This document shows positions 41,625 to 51,083 of a DNA stretch of 64,000 nucleotides, piece after piece. Numbering within the stretch: position 1 is the stretch's first letter; each line of letters begins with the position of its first letter. Made by a program: the position numbers and the translations under genes. A model generated the notes under the pieces. The model searched no databases. It worked only from the letters and a program-made list of their open reading frames with translations, and was not told the origin of the DNA. Source of the stretch: Pseudomonas oleovorans subsp. oleovorans. GTDB lineage: Bacteria; Pseudomonadota; Gammaproteobacteria; Pseudomonadales; Pseudomonadaceae. Location: contig NZ_NIUB01000010.1 in assembly GCF_002197815.1 (NCBI RefSeq), positions 1-64,000 on the forward strand, read 5' to 3'.

Positions 41625-42719
41625 ATGACCCCCTTAGAGCGTTATCAGGCCGATCTCAAGCGGCCCGACTTCTTCCATGATGCGGCCCAGGAAAATGCCG
41701 TCCGCCATCTGCAGCGTCTGTACGACGATCTGATCGCGCGTGAGCAGGGCAAATCCGGGCTGATGGGCAAGCTGTTCGGCAAGAAGCCGCAGGGGCCGGT
41801 CAAGGGCCTGTATTTCTGGGGTGGTGTCGGGCGCGGCAAGACCTACCTGGTCGACACCTTCTTCGATGCGCTGCCGTTCGAGCAGAAGATGCGCACCCAC
41901 TTCCACCGCTTCATGAAGCGCGTGCACGAGGAAATGAAGACCCTCAAGGGCGAGAAGAACCCGCTGACCATCATCGGCAAGCGCTTCGCCGACGAGGCGC
42001 GGGTGATCTGCTTTGATGAGTTTTTCGTCAGCGATATCACCGATGCCATGATTCTCGCCACGCTGATGGAAGAGCTGTTCAAGAACGGCGTTTCTCTGGT
42101 GGCTACTTCCAACATCGTGCCGGACGGCCTGTACAAGGACGGTCTGCAGCGCGCGCGCTTCCTGCCGGCTATCGCCTTGCTCAAGGAGCACACCGATATC
42201 GTCAACGTCGACAGCGGCGTCGACTACCGTCTTCGCGCGCTGGAGCAGGCTGAGTTGTTCCACTTCCCGCTCGGCCCGGCTGCCGAGGAGAGTCTGCTGA
42301 CCAGCTTCCGCAGCCTGCTGCCCGACTGCACCCACATGGTGGAGAACGAGGCGCTGATGATCGAGAACCGCGCGATTCACGCCGTGCGGGTGTGCGAGGA
42401 CGTGGCCTGGTTTGAGTTCCGTGAACTCTGCGATGGCCCGCGCAGCCAGAACGACTACATCGAGCTGGGCAAGATCTTCCATGCGGTGATCCTGGCCAAT
42501 GTCGAGCAGATGAGTGTGGCCAAGGACGACATGGCGCGGCGCTTCATCAATCTGGTGGACGAGTTCTACGATCGTAACGTCAAGCTGATCATCTCCGCTG
42601 AGGTGGAGCTCAAGGATCTGTATACCGGCGGTCGTCTGAGCTTTGAGTTCCAGCGTACGCTAAGCCGTCTGCTGGAGATGCAATCACACGAGTTCCTCTC
42701 GCGCCCACACCGGCCTTGA
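41625..42719 (+). CDS. zapE: Cell division ATPase ZapE (AFG1 family)
   Basis: AAA ATPase (364 aa) that associates with the Z-ring late in division in E. coli. Walker A GGVGRGKT is at residues 66-73, Walker B VICFDEFFVSD near 128, and the sensor region VATSNIVPDGLYKDGL near 165. A terminator immediately upstream implies its own promoter or a site within the spacer. Confidence 0.94.
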   Translation: MTPLERYQADLKRPDFFHDAAQENAVRHLQRLYDDLIAREQGKSGLMGKLFGKKPQGPVKGLYFWGGVGRGKTYLVDTFFDALPFEQKMRTHFHRFMKRVHEEMKTLKGEKNPLTIIGKRFADEARVICFDEFFVSDITDAMILATLMEELFKNGVSLVATSNIVPDGLYKDGLQRARFLPAIALLKEHTDIVNVDSGVDYRLRALEQAELFHFPLGPAAEESLLTSFRSLLPDCTHMVENEALMIENRAIHAVRVCEDVAWFEFRELCDGPRSQNDYIELGKIFHAVILANVEQMSVAKDDMARRFINLVDEFYDRNVKLIISAEVELKDLYTGGRLSFEFQRTLSRLLEMQSHEFLSRPHRP

Positions 42720-42732
42720 CGGTGCAGTGATA

Positions 42733-42765
42733 CGCACAAGTTGACCTGCGAGGTCGCCTTGTGCG
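42733..42765. terminator. Convergent hairpin between zapE and the GlxA-type gene
   Basis: CGCACAAG (42733-42740) pairs with CTTGTGCG (42758-42765), and GACCT/AGGTC pairs inside. A short TTT follows. It sits between two genes that converge. Confidence 0.55.
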
Positions 42766-42797
42766 TTTCCGGGGGGAGTCAGCCCGGCGCGTTGCGC

Positions 42798-43805
42798 TCA
42801 GCCCTGGTAATCCTTCTGCTGGAACTGCCGGCGGTACTGGTTCGGCGACAGCTCGGTGTGCTGGCGGAACAGGCGGGCGAAGAAGCTGGCGTCGTCGTAA
42901 CCGACTTCGTAGCTGATGGTCTTGATGCTCTTGCGCGTGGAGGAGAGCAGGCTCTTTGCCGTCTCGATGCGCAGGCGCTGCAGATAGTGCAGCGGTTTGT
43001 CGCCGGTCGCCCCCTGGAAACGGCGCATGAAATTGCGAATGCTCATGCCATGTTCGCGCGCCACGTCCTCGAAACGGAACTTGTCGGCATAGTGCTCCTC
43101 CAGCCAATGCTGGATCTGCAGCACGGTAACGTCCTGATGCAGTTTCTGGCCGCCGAAGCCGATGCGCCCCGGCGTATAGCTGCGCTGCACTTCGTAGAGA
43201 ATGTCGCGTGCCACGCCCTGGGCTACGCCAGTGCCGCAATAACGCTCGATCAGATAGATATAGAGGTCGCAGGCCGAGGTGACGCCGCCTGCGCAGTACA
43301 GATTGTCGGCATCGGACAGGTGCTTGTCCTGATTGAGCAGTACCTTGGGGAAGCGCTCGGCAAACTCGCGGAAGAAGCGCCAGTAGGTGGTCGCTTCCTT
43401 GCCGTCGAGCAGGCCGGCTTCGGCCATCCAGAATACGCCGCTGGCCTCGCCGCAGATCGCCGTACCGCTGGCGTGCTGGCGCCTGAGCCAGTCCAGTACT
43501 TGTGGATAGCGGCGGCTGAGGGCATCGAAGTCGTCCCAGAAAGCCGGCAGGATGATTACGTCGCAGCTATCCAGCCCGCCGTCTACCGGCAGGCGTACAT
43601 TGCTGAAGCTGTTGACTGGCTGGCCGTTGGGGCTGACCAGGTGGATCTCGAACGGCGGCTCAAGGTCCAGGCCCTGCTGTTTGGCATAGCGAATGCCGGC
43701 CATGTGGAAGAAGTCCTTGGCCTGCAGCAGGGTGGATGCGAACACGCCATCGGTGGCGAGAATGCTGACGCGGCGCAACGCCGTGCGCGGCTCAGGAATA
43801 ACCAT
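42798..43805 (-). CDS. GlxA-family transcriptional regulator (DJ-1/PfpI plus AraC)
   Basis: Regulator (335 aa) with an N-terminal class I glutamine-amidotransferase-like (DJ-1/PfpI) domain, about residues 10-200, holding the Cys elbow AICGEASGVFWMAEAGLL, and a C-terminal AraC helix-turn-helix pair (about 230-330) with MSIRNFMRRFQGATGDKPLHYLQ. Such proteins sense small metabolites, for example in carnitine, choline and arginine regulation in Pseudomonas; the ligand here is unknown. It is divergent from the acyl-CoA dehydrogenase gene, which is a natural target. Confidence 0.92.
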   Translation of the reverse strand: MVIPEPRTALRRVSILATDGVFASTLLQAKDFFHMAGIRYAKQQGLDLEPPFEIHLVSPNGQPVNSFSNVRLPVDGGLDSCDVIILPAFWDDFDALSRRYPQVLDWLRRQHASGTAICGEASGVFWMAEAGLLDGKEATTYWRFFREFAERFPKVLLNQDKHLSDADNLYCAGGVTSACDLYIYLIERYCGTGVAQGVARDILYEVQRSYTPGRIGFGGQKLHQDVTVLQIQHWLEEHYADKFRFEDVAREHGMSIRNFMRRFQGATGDKPLHYLQRLRIETAKSLLSSTRKSIKTISYEVGYDDASFFARLFRQHTELSPNQYRRQFQQKDYQG

Positions 43806-43947
43806 AAGTATTTATTCTTGTTCAAGGCTAAGTGGTCATGCAGCGGCTGGATCGTCTTATTTTTTGGCGCTTGTGTCCAGTGCGACCAAGCGTTTGCTTG
43901 GCTAAAGTCGGAGTCTGCTTTTTCGACCATCAGACACAGGTAGCGCC

Positions 43948-45087
43948 ATGATTCCCAGGACCCTATTCAGCTCCGACCATGAACTGTTTCGCGACAGCGT
44001 GCGCAAGTTTCTCGAGCAGGAAGCTGTGCCTCATCACCATCAGTGGGAAAAGGACGGGCATATCGATCGCACGCTATGGAACAAGGCAGGCGAGGCGGGA
44101 ATGTTGTGTTCGCATATCCCCGAAGAGTACGGCGGCATGGCGGCCGACTTTCTCTACAGCACCGTGGTGATCGAAGAGATCGGGCGCCTGGGGCTGACCG
44201 GCATCGGTTTCTCGCTGCATTCGGACATCGTCGCGCCCTACATCCTGCATTACGGCAGCGAGGCGCAGAAGCAGCACTACCTGCCCAAGCTGGTCAGCGG
44301 TGAAATGGTCGCGGCCATCGCCATGACCGAACCGGGCGCCGGCTCCGACCTGCAGGGCGTGAAAACCACCGCCGTGCTCGATGGCGACGAATACGTGATC
44401 AATGGCTCGAAGACCTTCATCACCAATGGTTGGCTGGCCGATCTGGTGATCGTGGTGGCCAAGACCGATCCCAAGGCGGGTGCCAAGGGCACCAGCTTGT
44501 TCCTGGTCGAGGCCAATACCCCCGGATTTTCCAAGGGCAAGCGCCTGGAAAAGGTCGGCATGAAGGCGCAGGACACCTCCGAGCTGTTTTTCCAGGACGT
44601 GCGCGTGCCCAAAGAAAATCTGCTGGGGCAGCCAGGGATGGGCTTCGCCTACCTGATGCAGGAGTTGCCGCAAGAGCGCCTGACCGTGGGCATCGGCGCT
44701 CTGGCTTCGGCGGAGGCCGCGCTGCAGTGGACGTTGGATTACACCCGTGAGCGCAAGGCTTTCAGCAAGGCCGTGGCGGACTTCCAGAACACCCGCTTCA
44801 AGCTCGCCGAGATGGCGACGGAGATTCAGGTCGGTCGGGTGTTCATCGACCGCTGCCTGGCGCTGCACCTGCAAGGCAAGCTGGATGTGCCGACGGCGGC
44901 GATGCTCAAGTACTGGAGCACCGATCTGCAGTGCAGGGTGCTCGACGAGTGCGTGCAGCTGCATGGCGGCTACGGCTACATGTGGGAATATCCGGTGGCG
45001 CGGGCCTGGGCCGATGCGCGGGTGCAACGCATCTACGCCGGCACCAACGAGATCATGAAGGAGATCATCGCTCGCTCCCTGGTCTGA
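43948..45087 (+). CDS. Acyl-CoA dehydrogenase, long-chain type
   Basis: FAD enzyme (379 aa) of the acyl-CoA dehydrogenase family, closest in my reading to mammalian long-chain ACAD: MTEPGAGSDLQG near 126, the C-terminal GYMWEYPVARAWADARVQ and IYAGTNEIMKEI. As in LCAD the likely catalytic base is Glu256 in the helix with ALASAEAALQ rather than in the C-terminal motif. It would oxidise an acyl-CoA in the cytoplasm; the substrate is unknown. It is divergent from a GlxA-type regulator. Confidence 0.92.
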   Translation: MIPRTLFSSDHELFRDSVRKFLEQEAVPHHHQWEKDGHIDRTLWNKAGEAGMLCSHIPEEYGGMAADFLYSTVVIEEIGRLGLTGIGFSLHSDIVAPYILHYGSEAQKQHYLPKLVSGEMVAAIAMTEPGAGSDLQGVKTTAVLDGDEYVINGSKTFITNGWLADLVIVVAKTDPKAGAKGTSLFLVEANTPGFSKGKRLEKVGMKAQDTSELFFQDVRVPKENLLGQPGMGFAYLMQELPQERLTVGIGALASAEAALQWTLDYTRERKAFSKAVADFQNTRFKLAEMATEIQVGRVFIDRCLALHLQGKLDVPTAAMLKYWSTDLQCRVLDECVQLHGGYGYMWEYPVARAWADARVQRIYAGTNEIMKEIIARSLV

Positions 45088-45106
45088 GGGCGGCTGATGG
45101 CAAGAA

Positions 45107-45318
45107 AAAGCCCGGCATTGCCGTAATGCTGTTCACATAAGCAATGGTCGGACGCGATTAGTCCCCTCGCCCCTTTGGGGAGAGGGTTAGGGAGAGGGGA
45201 AAACTGGCAGTTTTGCGGTGTTTTCAGCCCTCTCCCCCAGCCCCTCTCCCATAAATGGGAGAGGGGAGCCAAGCGTGTGCAACCTTAAGTGAACAGCATT
45301 CCGGCATTGCCGGGCTTT
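45107..45318. repeat. Inverted-repeat element with 'CCCTCTCCC' core, copy 2
   Basis: The outer arms 45107-45144 and 45285-45318 (GCCCGGCATTGCCG, then ATGCTGTTCAC, then TAAG) are inverted copies with only a few mismatches. They enclose a CCCTCTCCC block (45161-45270) of the family seen at 41436-41541. The outer hairpin plus flanking A and T runs may act as a bidirectional terminator for the convergent genes on either side. Confidence 0.65.
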
Positions 45319-45334
45319 CTCGTTGCGTGGCGGG

Positions 45335-46372
45335 TCAAGGGGCCGGGTTGGGCTGCCCCTTGTGGATCGCTTCGATACCCGCGAGCACTTCTTCGGAAAG
45401 CTTCAGCTCGGCGCTGGCCAGGTTGCTGTCCAGTTGCTCCAGGCTAGTGGCGCCGATGATGTTGCTGGTCACGAAAGGCTGCGCGGTGACGAAGGCCAGG
45501 GCCATCTGCGCGGGATCCAGGCCGTGTTCGCGGGCCAGGGCCACGTAGCGTGAACAGGCGGCTTCGGCTTGCGGATTGGTGTAGCGGGCGAAGCGGCTGA
45601 ACAGGCTGATGCGCGCGCCGGCCGGGCGGGCACCACCTTCGTATTTGCCGCTGAGCATGCCGAAGGCCAGCGGTGAGTAGGCCAGCAGGCCACACTGCTC
45701 GCGAATCGCCACTTCCGCCAGGCCCACTTCGAAGCTGCGGTTGAGCAGGTTGTAAGGGTTCTGGATCGACACGGCGCGCGGCCAGCTACGGCTTTCGGCC
45801 AGCTGCAGGAATTTCATGGTGCCCCACGGGGTTTCGTTGGACAGGCCGATATGGCGGATCTTGCCGGCCTTGACCTGCTCGTCGAGCACTTCCAGGGTTT
45901 CTTCCAGCGGCGTGAACTCAACGTCCTGGTGCTTGTAGTCGAGCTGGCCAAAGAAGTTGGTCGGGCGTTCCGGCCAGTGCAGTTGGTACAGGTCGATCCA
46001 GTCGGTTTGCAGGCGTTTGAGGCTGGCATCCAGGGCGGCGACGATGTGCTGGCGATTGAATTTCAGCTGGCCGTCGCGGATGTGGCTGATGCCGTTGCCG
46101 GGGCCGGCGATCTTGCTGGCCAGAATCCAGTCGACGCGGTCGCCGCGCTGCTTGAAATAGCTGCCGATGATCTGCTCGGTCTGGCTGTAGGTTTCGGCGC
46201 GCGGCGGCACCGGGTACATCTCGGCGGTATCGATGAAGTTGATGCCGCTGGCCTTGGCTCGTTCGATCTGAGCATGGCCTTCGCTCTCGCTGTTCTGCTC
46301 GCCCCAGGTCATGGTGCCCAGGCACAGTGCGCTGACATTGAGATCGGTTAGGCCCAGCTTGCGGTATTCCAT
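45335..46372 (-). CDS. Aldo/keto reductase, Tas-like
   Basis: NADPH-dependent aldo/keto reductase (345 aa), Tas/YghZ-like subgroup. The catalytic tetrad is visible: Asp48 and Tyr53 in IDTAEMYPVPP, Lys87 in ASKIAG and His132 in QLHWPERP. The TIM-barrel length is normal. GGGAG precedes the ATG at 46372, chosen over an 18-codon extension. Natural substrate unknown. Confidence 0.92.
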   Translation of the reverse strand: MEYRKLGLTDLNVSALCLGTMTWGEQNSESEGHAQIERAKASGINFIDTAEMYPVPPRAETYSQTEQIIGSYFKQRGDRVDWILASKIAGPGNGISHIRDGQLKFNRQHIVAALDASLKRLQTDWIDLYQLHWPERPTNFFGQLDYKHQDVEFTPLEETLEVLDEQVKAGKIRHIGLSNETPWGTMKFLQLAESRSWPRAVSIQNPYNLLNRSFEVGLAEVAIREQCGLLAYSPLAFGMLSGKYEGGARPAGARISLFSRFARYTNPQAEAACSRYVALAREHGLDPAQMALAFVTAQPFVTSNIIGATSLEQLDSNLASAELKLSEEVLAGIEAIHKGQPNPAP

Positions 46373-46548
46373 GGAGTACTCCCTTGGCAAAAGAGTCATA
46401 CAAGCAGGTTGAATTTTTTTTCGCAATCAGGATAATCCGGCACCTCTTTCTGCGGTGGAAGTGATGCGCCGCCCGCCGAAGAATCTTGCCGTATTGTGGA
46501 CGCGCTGACCCGAGCCCCCGATAGCGTCCGTATGCGGCTGCCTTTGAC

Positions 46549-46577
46549 TTGTCAAAGTACGCACTATCCAGTAAGAT
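46549..46577 (+). promoter_or_regulatory. Promoter of rplM-rpsI
   Basis: TTGTCA (46549-46554), exactly 17 bases, then TAAGAT (46572-46577), 42 bases before the rplM start. This is one of the best sigma-70 matches in the window, fitting a ribosomal protein operon. Confidence 0.6.
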
Positions 46578-46619
46578 CCGCCGTCTATTTTTGCTGGGCG
46601 GCCCCTGAGGCTATAAAGA

Positions 46620-47048
46620 ATGAAAACTTTTACTGCTAAACCGGAAACAGTAAAACGCGACTGGTTCGTCGTTGATGCTGCTGGCAAGACCCTGGGTCGT
46701 CTGGCCACCGAAATCGCGAGCCGTCTGCGTGGCAAGCACAAGCCTGAGTACACCCCGCACGTTGATACCGGCGACTATATCGTCGTGATCAATGCCGAGC
46801 AGGTGCGTGTAACTGGTGCCAAAGCCAGCGACAAGAAGTACTACTCCCACTCCGGTTTCCCGGGCGGCATCAAAGAGATCAACTTCGAGAAGCTGATCGC
46901 TCGTGCTCCTGAGCGCGTGATCGAGACTGCGGTCAAAGGCATGCTGCCGAAGAACCCGCTGGGTCGCGACATGTACCGTAAGCTGAAGGTGTACAAGGGT
47001 GCAGTTCACCCGCACACTGCTCAGCAGCCCCAAGAACTGAAGATTTAA
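46620..47048 (+). CDS. rplM: 50S ribosomal protein L13
   Basis: Early-assembly large-subunit protein (142 aa) binding 23S rRNA; in E. coli it also represses its own operon. It begins [20 protein letters not shown] and contains the conserved [19 protein letters not shown] near residue 115. rpsI follows after 14 bases. Confidence 0.99.
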   Translation: MKTFTAKPETVKRDWFVVDAAGKTLGRLATEIASRLRGKHKPEYTPHVDTGDYIVVINAEQVRVTGAKASDKKYYSHSGFPGGIKEINFEKLIARAPERVIETAVKGMLPKNPLGRDMYRKLKVYKGAVHPHTAQQPQELKI

Positions 47049-47062
47049 CGGAATAGTTCATT

Positions 47063-47455
47063 ATGTCGGCGACTCAAAACTACGGCACTGGCCGTCGCAA
47101 GACCGCAACCGCGCGCGTTTTCCTGCGCCCGGGTACTGGTAACATCTCGATCAACAATCGCACCCTGGATACCTTCTTCGGTCGCGAAACTGCTCGCATG
47201 GTCGTGCGTCAGCCGCTGGAGCTGACCGAGACCGTCGAGAAGTTCGACATCTTCGTCACCGTTGCTGGTGGTGGTGTCAGTGGTCAAGCTGGTGCCATCC
47301 GTCACGGCATCACTCGCGCTCTGATCGAGTACGACGAAACCCTGCGCAGCCCGCTGCGTAAAGCCGGTTACGTCACTCGCGACGCCCGTGAAGTCGAGCG
47401 TAAGAAAGTCGGTCTGCGTAAAGCGCGTAAGCGTCCGCAGTACTCGAAGCGTTAA
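47063..47455 (+). CDS. rpsI: 30S ribosomal protein S9
   Basis: Small-subunit protein (130 aa) whose C-terminal tail contacts the P-site tRNA. It starts [19 protein letters not shown] and ends in the conserved basic tail [12 protein letters not shown] strong terminator follows. Confidence 0.99.
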   Translation: MSATQNYGTGRRKTATARVFLRPGTGNISINNRTLDTFFGRETARMVVRQPLELTETVEKFDIFVTVAGGGVSGQAGAIRHGITRALIEYDETLRSPLRKAGYVTRDAREVERKKVGLRKARKRPQYSKR

Positions 47456-47475
47456 TCGCGACTACGCTTGCCAAA

Positions 47476-47511
47476 GCGCCCAGTTTCCTTACGGAGCTGG
47501 GCGTTTTTTAT
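47476..47511 (+). terminator. Terminator of rplM-rpsI
   Basis: CGCCCAGTTTCC pairs with GGAGCTGGGCG around TTAC, followed by TTTTTTA. Confidence 0.85.
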
Positions 47512-47599
47512 GGGCGTGGCAAAGTGCTGCGACAACGTGCCGCAGACGCGCAAGCTGCACGTGTCAAGGCTTTCGCCAGTCTCTTCGAGGGTAATTACC

Positions 47600-47628
47600 T
47601 TGTCAGAAAAGGGGCTTTTCTTTACCAT
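47600..47628 (+). promoter_or_regulatory. Probable promoter of petABC
   Basis: TTGTCA (47600-47605), 17 bases and TACCAT (47623-47628) lie about 80 bases before petA. Confidence 0.45.
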
Positions 47629-47709
47629 TTGGCGAATTTTTTGCGCGGCCCGATTTTTACTTAGTAGAGGCCTGAACAACAGGCCACAAAGCTGATGGGA
47701 GACGACTGA

Positions 47710-48303
47710 ATGAGCAATGACGGCGTGAATGCAGGCCGGCGTCGCTTCCTGGTTGCAGCCACCTCCGTGGTGGGTGCAGCAGGGGCGGTAGGTGCTGCGA
47801 CTCCGTTCGTGGGGTCATGGTTCCCCAGTGCCAGGGCCAAGGCGGCCGGTGCACCGGTGAAGGTGAACGTCAGCAAGATCGAAGCAGGTCAGCAGATGGT
47901 TGCTGAGTGGCGCGGTCAGCCGGTGTTCATCGTGCGCCGTACTGAGGAAATTCTTGCCAATCTGGCCAAGATCGAAGGCAGTGTTGCCGATCCTGAGTCT
48001 GCTGCCTCGGTGCAGCCGGAGTACGTGGACAAGAAAACTCGCTCGATCAAGCCCGAGTTGCTGGTACTGGTAGGCCTGTGTACCCACCTGGGTTGTGCGC
48101 CGTCCTTCCGTCCGGAAGTGGCGCCTGCCGATCTGGGGCCGGACTGGGTAGGTGGCTACTTCTGCCCTTGCCACGGTTCGCGCTACGACATGGCAGGGCG
48201 TGTCTACAAGGCCCAGCCGGCGCCGCTGAACCTGCCAGTGCCGCCGCACACCTACGAGACGGATGATGTGATCATCATCGGTGTGGACCAGGAGAACGCC
48301 TGA
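47710..48303 (+). CDS. petA: Ubiquinol-cytochrome c reductase iron-sulfur subunit (Rieske)
   Basis: Rieske subunit (197 aa) of the cytochrome bc1 complex, taking one electron from ubiquinol. A twin-arginine signal anchor (GRRRFLVAAT at about residues 9-18, then a hydrophobic helix) shows Tat export with the cluster already folded. Cluster-binding boxes CTHLGC (124-129) and CPCHGS (152-157) are intact. Its stop overlaps the petB start (TGATG). Confidence 0.98.
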   Translation: MSNDGVNAGRRRFLVAATSVVGAAGAVGAATPFVGSWFPSARAKAAGAPVKVNVSKIEAGQQMVAEWRGQPVFIVRRTEEILANLAKIEGSVADPESAASVQPEYVDKKTRSIKPELLVLVGLCTHLGCAPSFRPEVAPADLGPDWVGGYFCPCHGSRYDMAGRVYKAQPAPLNLPVPPHTYETDDVIIIGVDQENA

Positions 48304-49514
48304 TGAGCAAATTCATGGAATGGGTGGATGCGCGCTTCCCCGCCACCAAGATGTGGGAAGACCATCTCTCCAAGTACTACGCCCCGAAGAACTTCAACTT
48401 CTTCTATTTCTTCGGCTCGCTGGCTCTGCTGGTGCTGGTCAACCAGATCGTTACCGGTATCTGGCTGACCATGAGCTTCGAACCTTCGGCTGAAGGCGCG
48501 TTCGCCTCCGTCGAATACATCATGCGTGACGTCGAGTACGGCTGGATCCTGCGCTACCTGCACTCCACCGGCGCCTCTGCGTTCTTCGTGGTGGTCTACC
48601 TGCACATGTTCCGCGGTCTGCTCTACGGCTCCTACCAGAAGCCGCGCGAGCTGGTGTGGATCTTCGGCATGCTGATCTACCTGGTGCTGATGGCCGAAGC
48701 CTTCATGGGCTACCTGCTGCCCTGGGGCCAGATGTCCTACTGGGGCGCCCAGGTGATCATCTCGCTGTTCGGTGCCATTCCGGTCATCGGCGACGACCTG
48801 ACCCAGTGGATCCGTGGTGACTACCTGATCTCCGGTATCACCCTGAACCGCTTCTTCGCCCTGCACGTGATCGCACTGCCGATCGTTCTGCTTGGCCTGG
48901 TCGTACTGCACATCCTGGCGTTGCACGAAGTCGGTTCGAACAACCCGGACGGCGTCGATATCAAGAAGTACAAGGACGAAAACGGCGTACCGCTCGATGG
49001 CATCGCCTTCCACCCTTACTACACCGTGAAAGATATCGTCGGCGTAGTGGTGTTCCTGTTCGTGTTCTGCTTCGTGGTGTTCTTCTTCCCGGAAATGGGC
49101 GGTTACTTCCTCGAGAAGCCGAACTTCGAAGCGGCGAACCCGTTCAAGACCCCTGTGCACATCGCCCCGGTTTGGTACTTCACGCCGTTCTACGCGATTC
49201 TGCGTGCGGTGCCGGACAAGCTGCTCGGCGTCATCGCCATGGGCGCAGCCATCGCCGTTCTGTTCGTGCTGCCCTGGCTCGACCGTAGCCCGGTCAAATC
49301 CATGCGCTACAAGGGTTGGATGAGCAAGATCTGGCTGCTGGTGTTCTGCATCTCCTTCGTCATCCTCGGCGTGCTGGGCGTGCTGGCTCCGACTCCGGGT
49401 CGTACCCTGCTGTCGCAGGTGTGCACCTTCCTGTACTTCGCGTACTTCATCCTGATGCCGTTCTACACCAGGATGGAGAAGACCAAACCGGTTCCGGAAA
49501 GGGTGACTGGCTGA
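48303..49514 (+). CDS. petB: Cytochrome b of the bc1 complex
   Basis: Membrane cytochrome b (403 aa) holding both b hemes and the quinol sites. Heme-ligand helices are seen at LRYLHSTGASAFFVVVYLHM (about residue 82) and FFALHVIALPIVLLGLVVLH (about 185); the Qo-site motif appears as the PVWYFTPFYAILRAVPDK region near 290. About eight membrane helices. It overlaps petA and petC by one base each. Confidence 0.98.
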   Translation: MSKFMEWVDARFPATKMWEDHLSKYYAPKNFNFFYFFGSLALLVLVNQIVTGIWLTMSFEPSAEGAFASVEYIMRDVEYGWILRYLHSTGASAFFVVVYLHMFRGLLYGSYQKPRELVWIFGMLIYLVLMAEAFMGYLLPWGQMSYWGAQVIISLFGAIPVIGDDLTQWIRGDYLISGITLNRFFALHVIALPIVLLGLVVLHILALHEVGSNNPDGVDIKKYKDENGVPLDGIAFHPYYTVKDIVGVVVFLFVFCFVVFFFPEMGGYFLEKPNFEAANPFKTPVHIAPVWYFTPFYAILRAVPDKLLGVIAMGAAIAVLFVLPWLDRSPVKSMRYKGWMSKIWLLVFCISFVILGVLGVLAPTPGRTLLSQVCTFLYFAYFILMPFYTRMEKTKPVPERVTG

Positions 49515-50293
49515 TGAAAAAGCTCTTCGCTGCATTTGTTTTCGCTGCGCTGCCGGCTCTGGCCATGGGCGCTGCCAGTAACTATCCGCTGGACAAGGTG
49601 GACATCGATCTACGTGACCAGGCTGCTCTGCAGGACGGCGCGCGTACGTTCGCCAACTACTGCATGGGCTGCCATGCCGCCCAGTACCAGCGTTACGAGC
49701 GTGTTGCCGATGACCTCGGCATCCCGCACGAAATCATGCTCGACAATCTGGTGTTCAACGACGCCAAGATTGGCGATCACATGAAGATCGGCATGCGTCC
49801 TGACGACGCCAAGGCCTGGTTCGGTGCGGCTCCGCCCGATCTGACCCTGGTTGCTCGTGTGCGTGGTAACGACTGGCTGTATACCTATCTGCGTACCTTC
49901 TACGATGATCCTTCGCGTCCGCTGGGGGCCAACAACAAGGTCTTCCCCAACGTGGGTATGCCGAACGTGCTGGTCGCTCTGCAGGGTAAGCAGGTTATCG
50001 GCTGCAAGCAGGTCCAGGTGGTGGAGAACGGCAAGAAGCAGTTCGATCCGCTCACTGGCACGCCGATCACGCATGAAGCCTGTGATCAGCTGACCATCGA
50101 ACCGAACACCGGCACGCTGAGCGAGGCCGAGTTCGACGAGAAGATCAAGAACCTGGTGACCTTCCTGGCCTACTCGGCCAACCCGGTCAAGCTGAAGTCC
50201 CAGCGCATCGGCACCTACGTGCTGCTGTACCTGGCGTTCTTCTTCGTGTTCGCCTACCTGCTCAAACGTGAGTACTGGAAGGACGTTCACTAA
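49514..50293 (+). CDS. petC: Cytochrome c1 of the bc1 complex
   Basis: Heme c1 subunit (259 aa) passing electrons to periplasmic cytochrome c. A Sec signal peptide ends near ALAMGAA (about residue 20), the heme motif CMGCH is at residues 50-54, the probable axial Met is in VFPNVGMPNVLVAL, and a C-terminal anchor helix (about 235-252) precedes KREYWKDVH. Last gene of petABC. Confidence 0.97.
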   Translation: MKKLFAAFVFAALPALAMGAASNYPLDKVDIDLRDQAALQDGARTFANYCMGCHAAQYQRYERVADDLGIPHEIMLDNLVFNDAKIGDHMKIGMRPDDAKAWFGAAPPDLTLVARVRGNDWLYTYLRTFYDDPSRPLGANNKVFPNVGMPNVLVALQGKQVIGCKQVQVVENGKKQFDPLTGTPITHEACDQLTIEPNTGTLSEAEFDEKIKNLVTFLAYSANPVKLKSQRIGTYVLLYLAFFFVFAYLLKREYWKDVH

Positions 50294-50452
50294 GTCGTCA
50301 ACGCTGCTGCAACCTGCGCGCCCTGAGGGGCGCGCAGGTGCTTCAGGCCTGCCATTTCCGGCGATTGCCCTGAGCGTCGTCGTCTGTGACGAAAGAATTG
50401 CTCCGGCAATTTTTCCTGTTTCCGGATAATCAAAAAAGCGAGGAGGATCGCC

Positions 50453-51070
50453 ATGGCGGTGACCAACCGGTTGACCTGCTACTCCGACCCCGCCGACCAC
50501 TATTCCCATCGCGTGCGTCTGGTGCTCGCCGAGAAAGGTGTCAGCGTCGAGATCGTCGATGTCGAGCAGGGGCGTTGTCCGCCCAAGCTGGCCGAAGCCA
50601 ATCCCTATGGCAGCGTGCCGACGCTGGTTGATCGCGATCTGGCGTTGTACGAATCGACCGTGGTCATGGAGTACCTGGATGAGCGCTATCCGCATCCGCC
50701 CCTGTTGCCCGTGTATCCGGTGGCGCGTGCCAACAGCCGTCTGCTGATGCACCGTATTCAGCGTGACTGGTGCGCGCTGGTTGATCGCATACTCGACAAG
50801 CGCAGCAAGGAAGCCGAGCGTCAGCTGGCGCGCAAGGAGCTGCGCGAAAGCCTGACGGGTGTGTCGCCGCTGTTCGCTGACAAGGCATTCTTTCTCAGCG
50901 ATGAATTGAGCCTGGTCGATTGCTGTCTATTGCCCATACTCTGGCGTTTGCCGGTATTGGCTATCGAGCTGCCGCGTCCGGCCAAGCCCCTGATCGACTA
51001 CATGGAACGCCAGTTCGCCCGAGAGGCCTTTCAGGCCAGTCTTTCCGCTGCCGAGCGCGCGATGCGCTGA
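50453..51070 (+). CDS. sspA: Stringent starvation protein A
   Basis: GST-fold RNA polymerase-associated regulator (205 aa), known in E. coli as a stationary-phase regulator and phage P1 late activator. An N-terminal thioredoxin-like domain ([20 protein letters not shown]) and a C-terminal helical domain are clear. AGGAGGAT precedes the ATG. It pairs with sspB 13 bases downstream. Confidence 0.95.
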   Translation: MAVTNRLTCYSDPADHYSHRVRLVLAEKGVSVEIVDVEQGRCPPKLAEANPYGSVPTLVDRDLALYESTVVMEYLDERYPHPPLLPVYPVARANSRLLMHRIQRDWCALVDRILDKRSKEAERQLARKELRESLTGVSPLFADKAFFLSDELSLVDCCLLPILWRLPVLAIELPRPAKPLIDYMERQFAREAFQASLSAAERAMR

Positions 51071-51083
51071 GAAGGAGGAAGTC

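Noticed and set aside
46578-46601. Hairpin CCGCC...GGCGG before rplM as a possible L13 autoregulatory leader
   Set aside because: The left arm lies at or before the predicted transcription start (about 46584), so the stem would not form in the mRNA.
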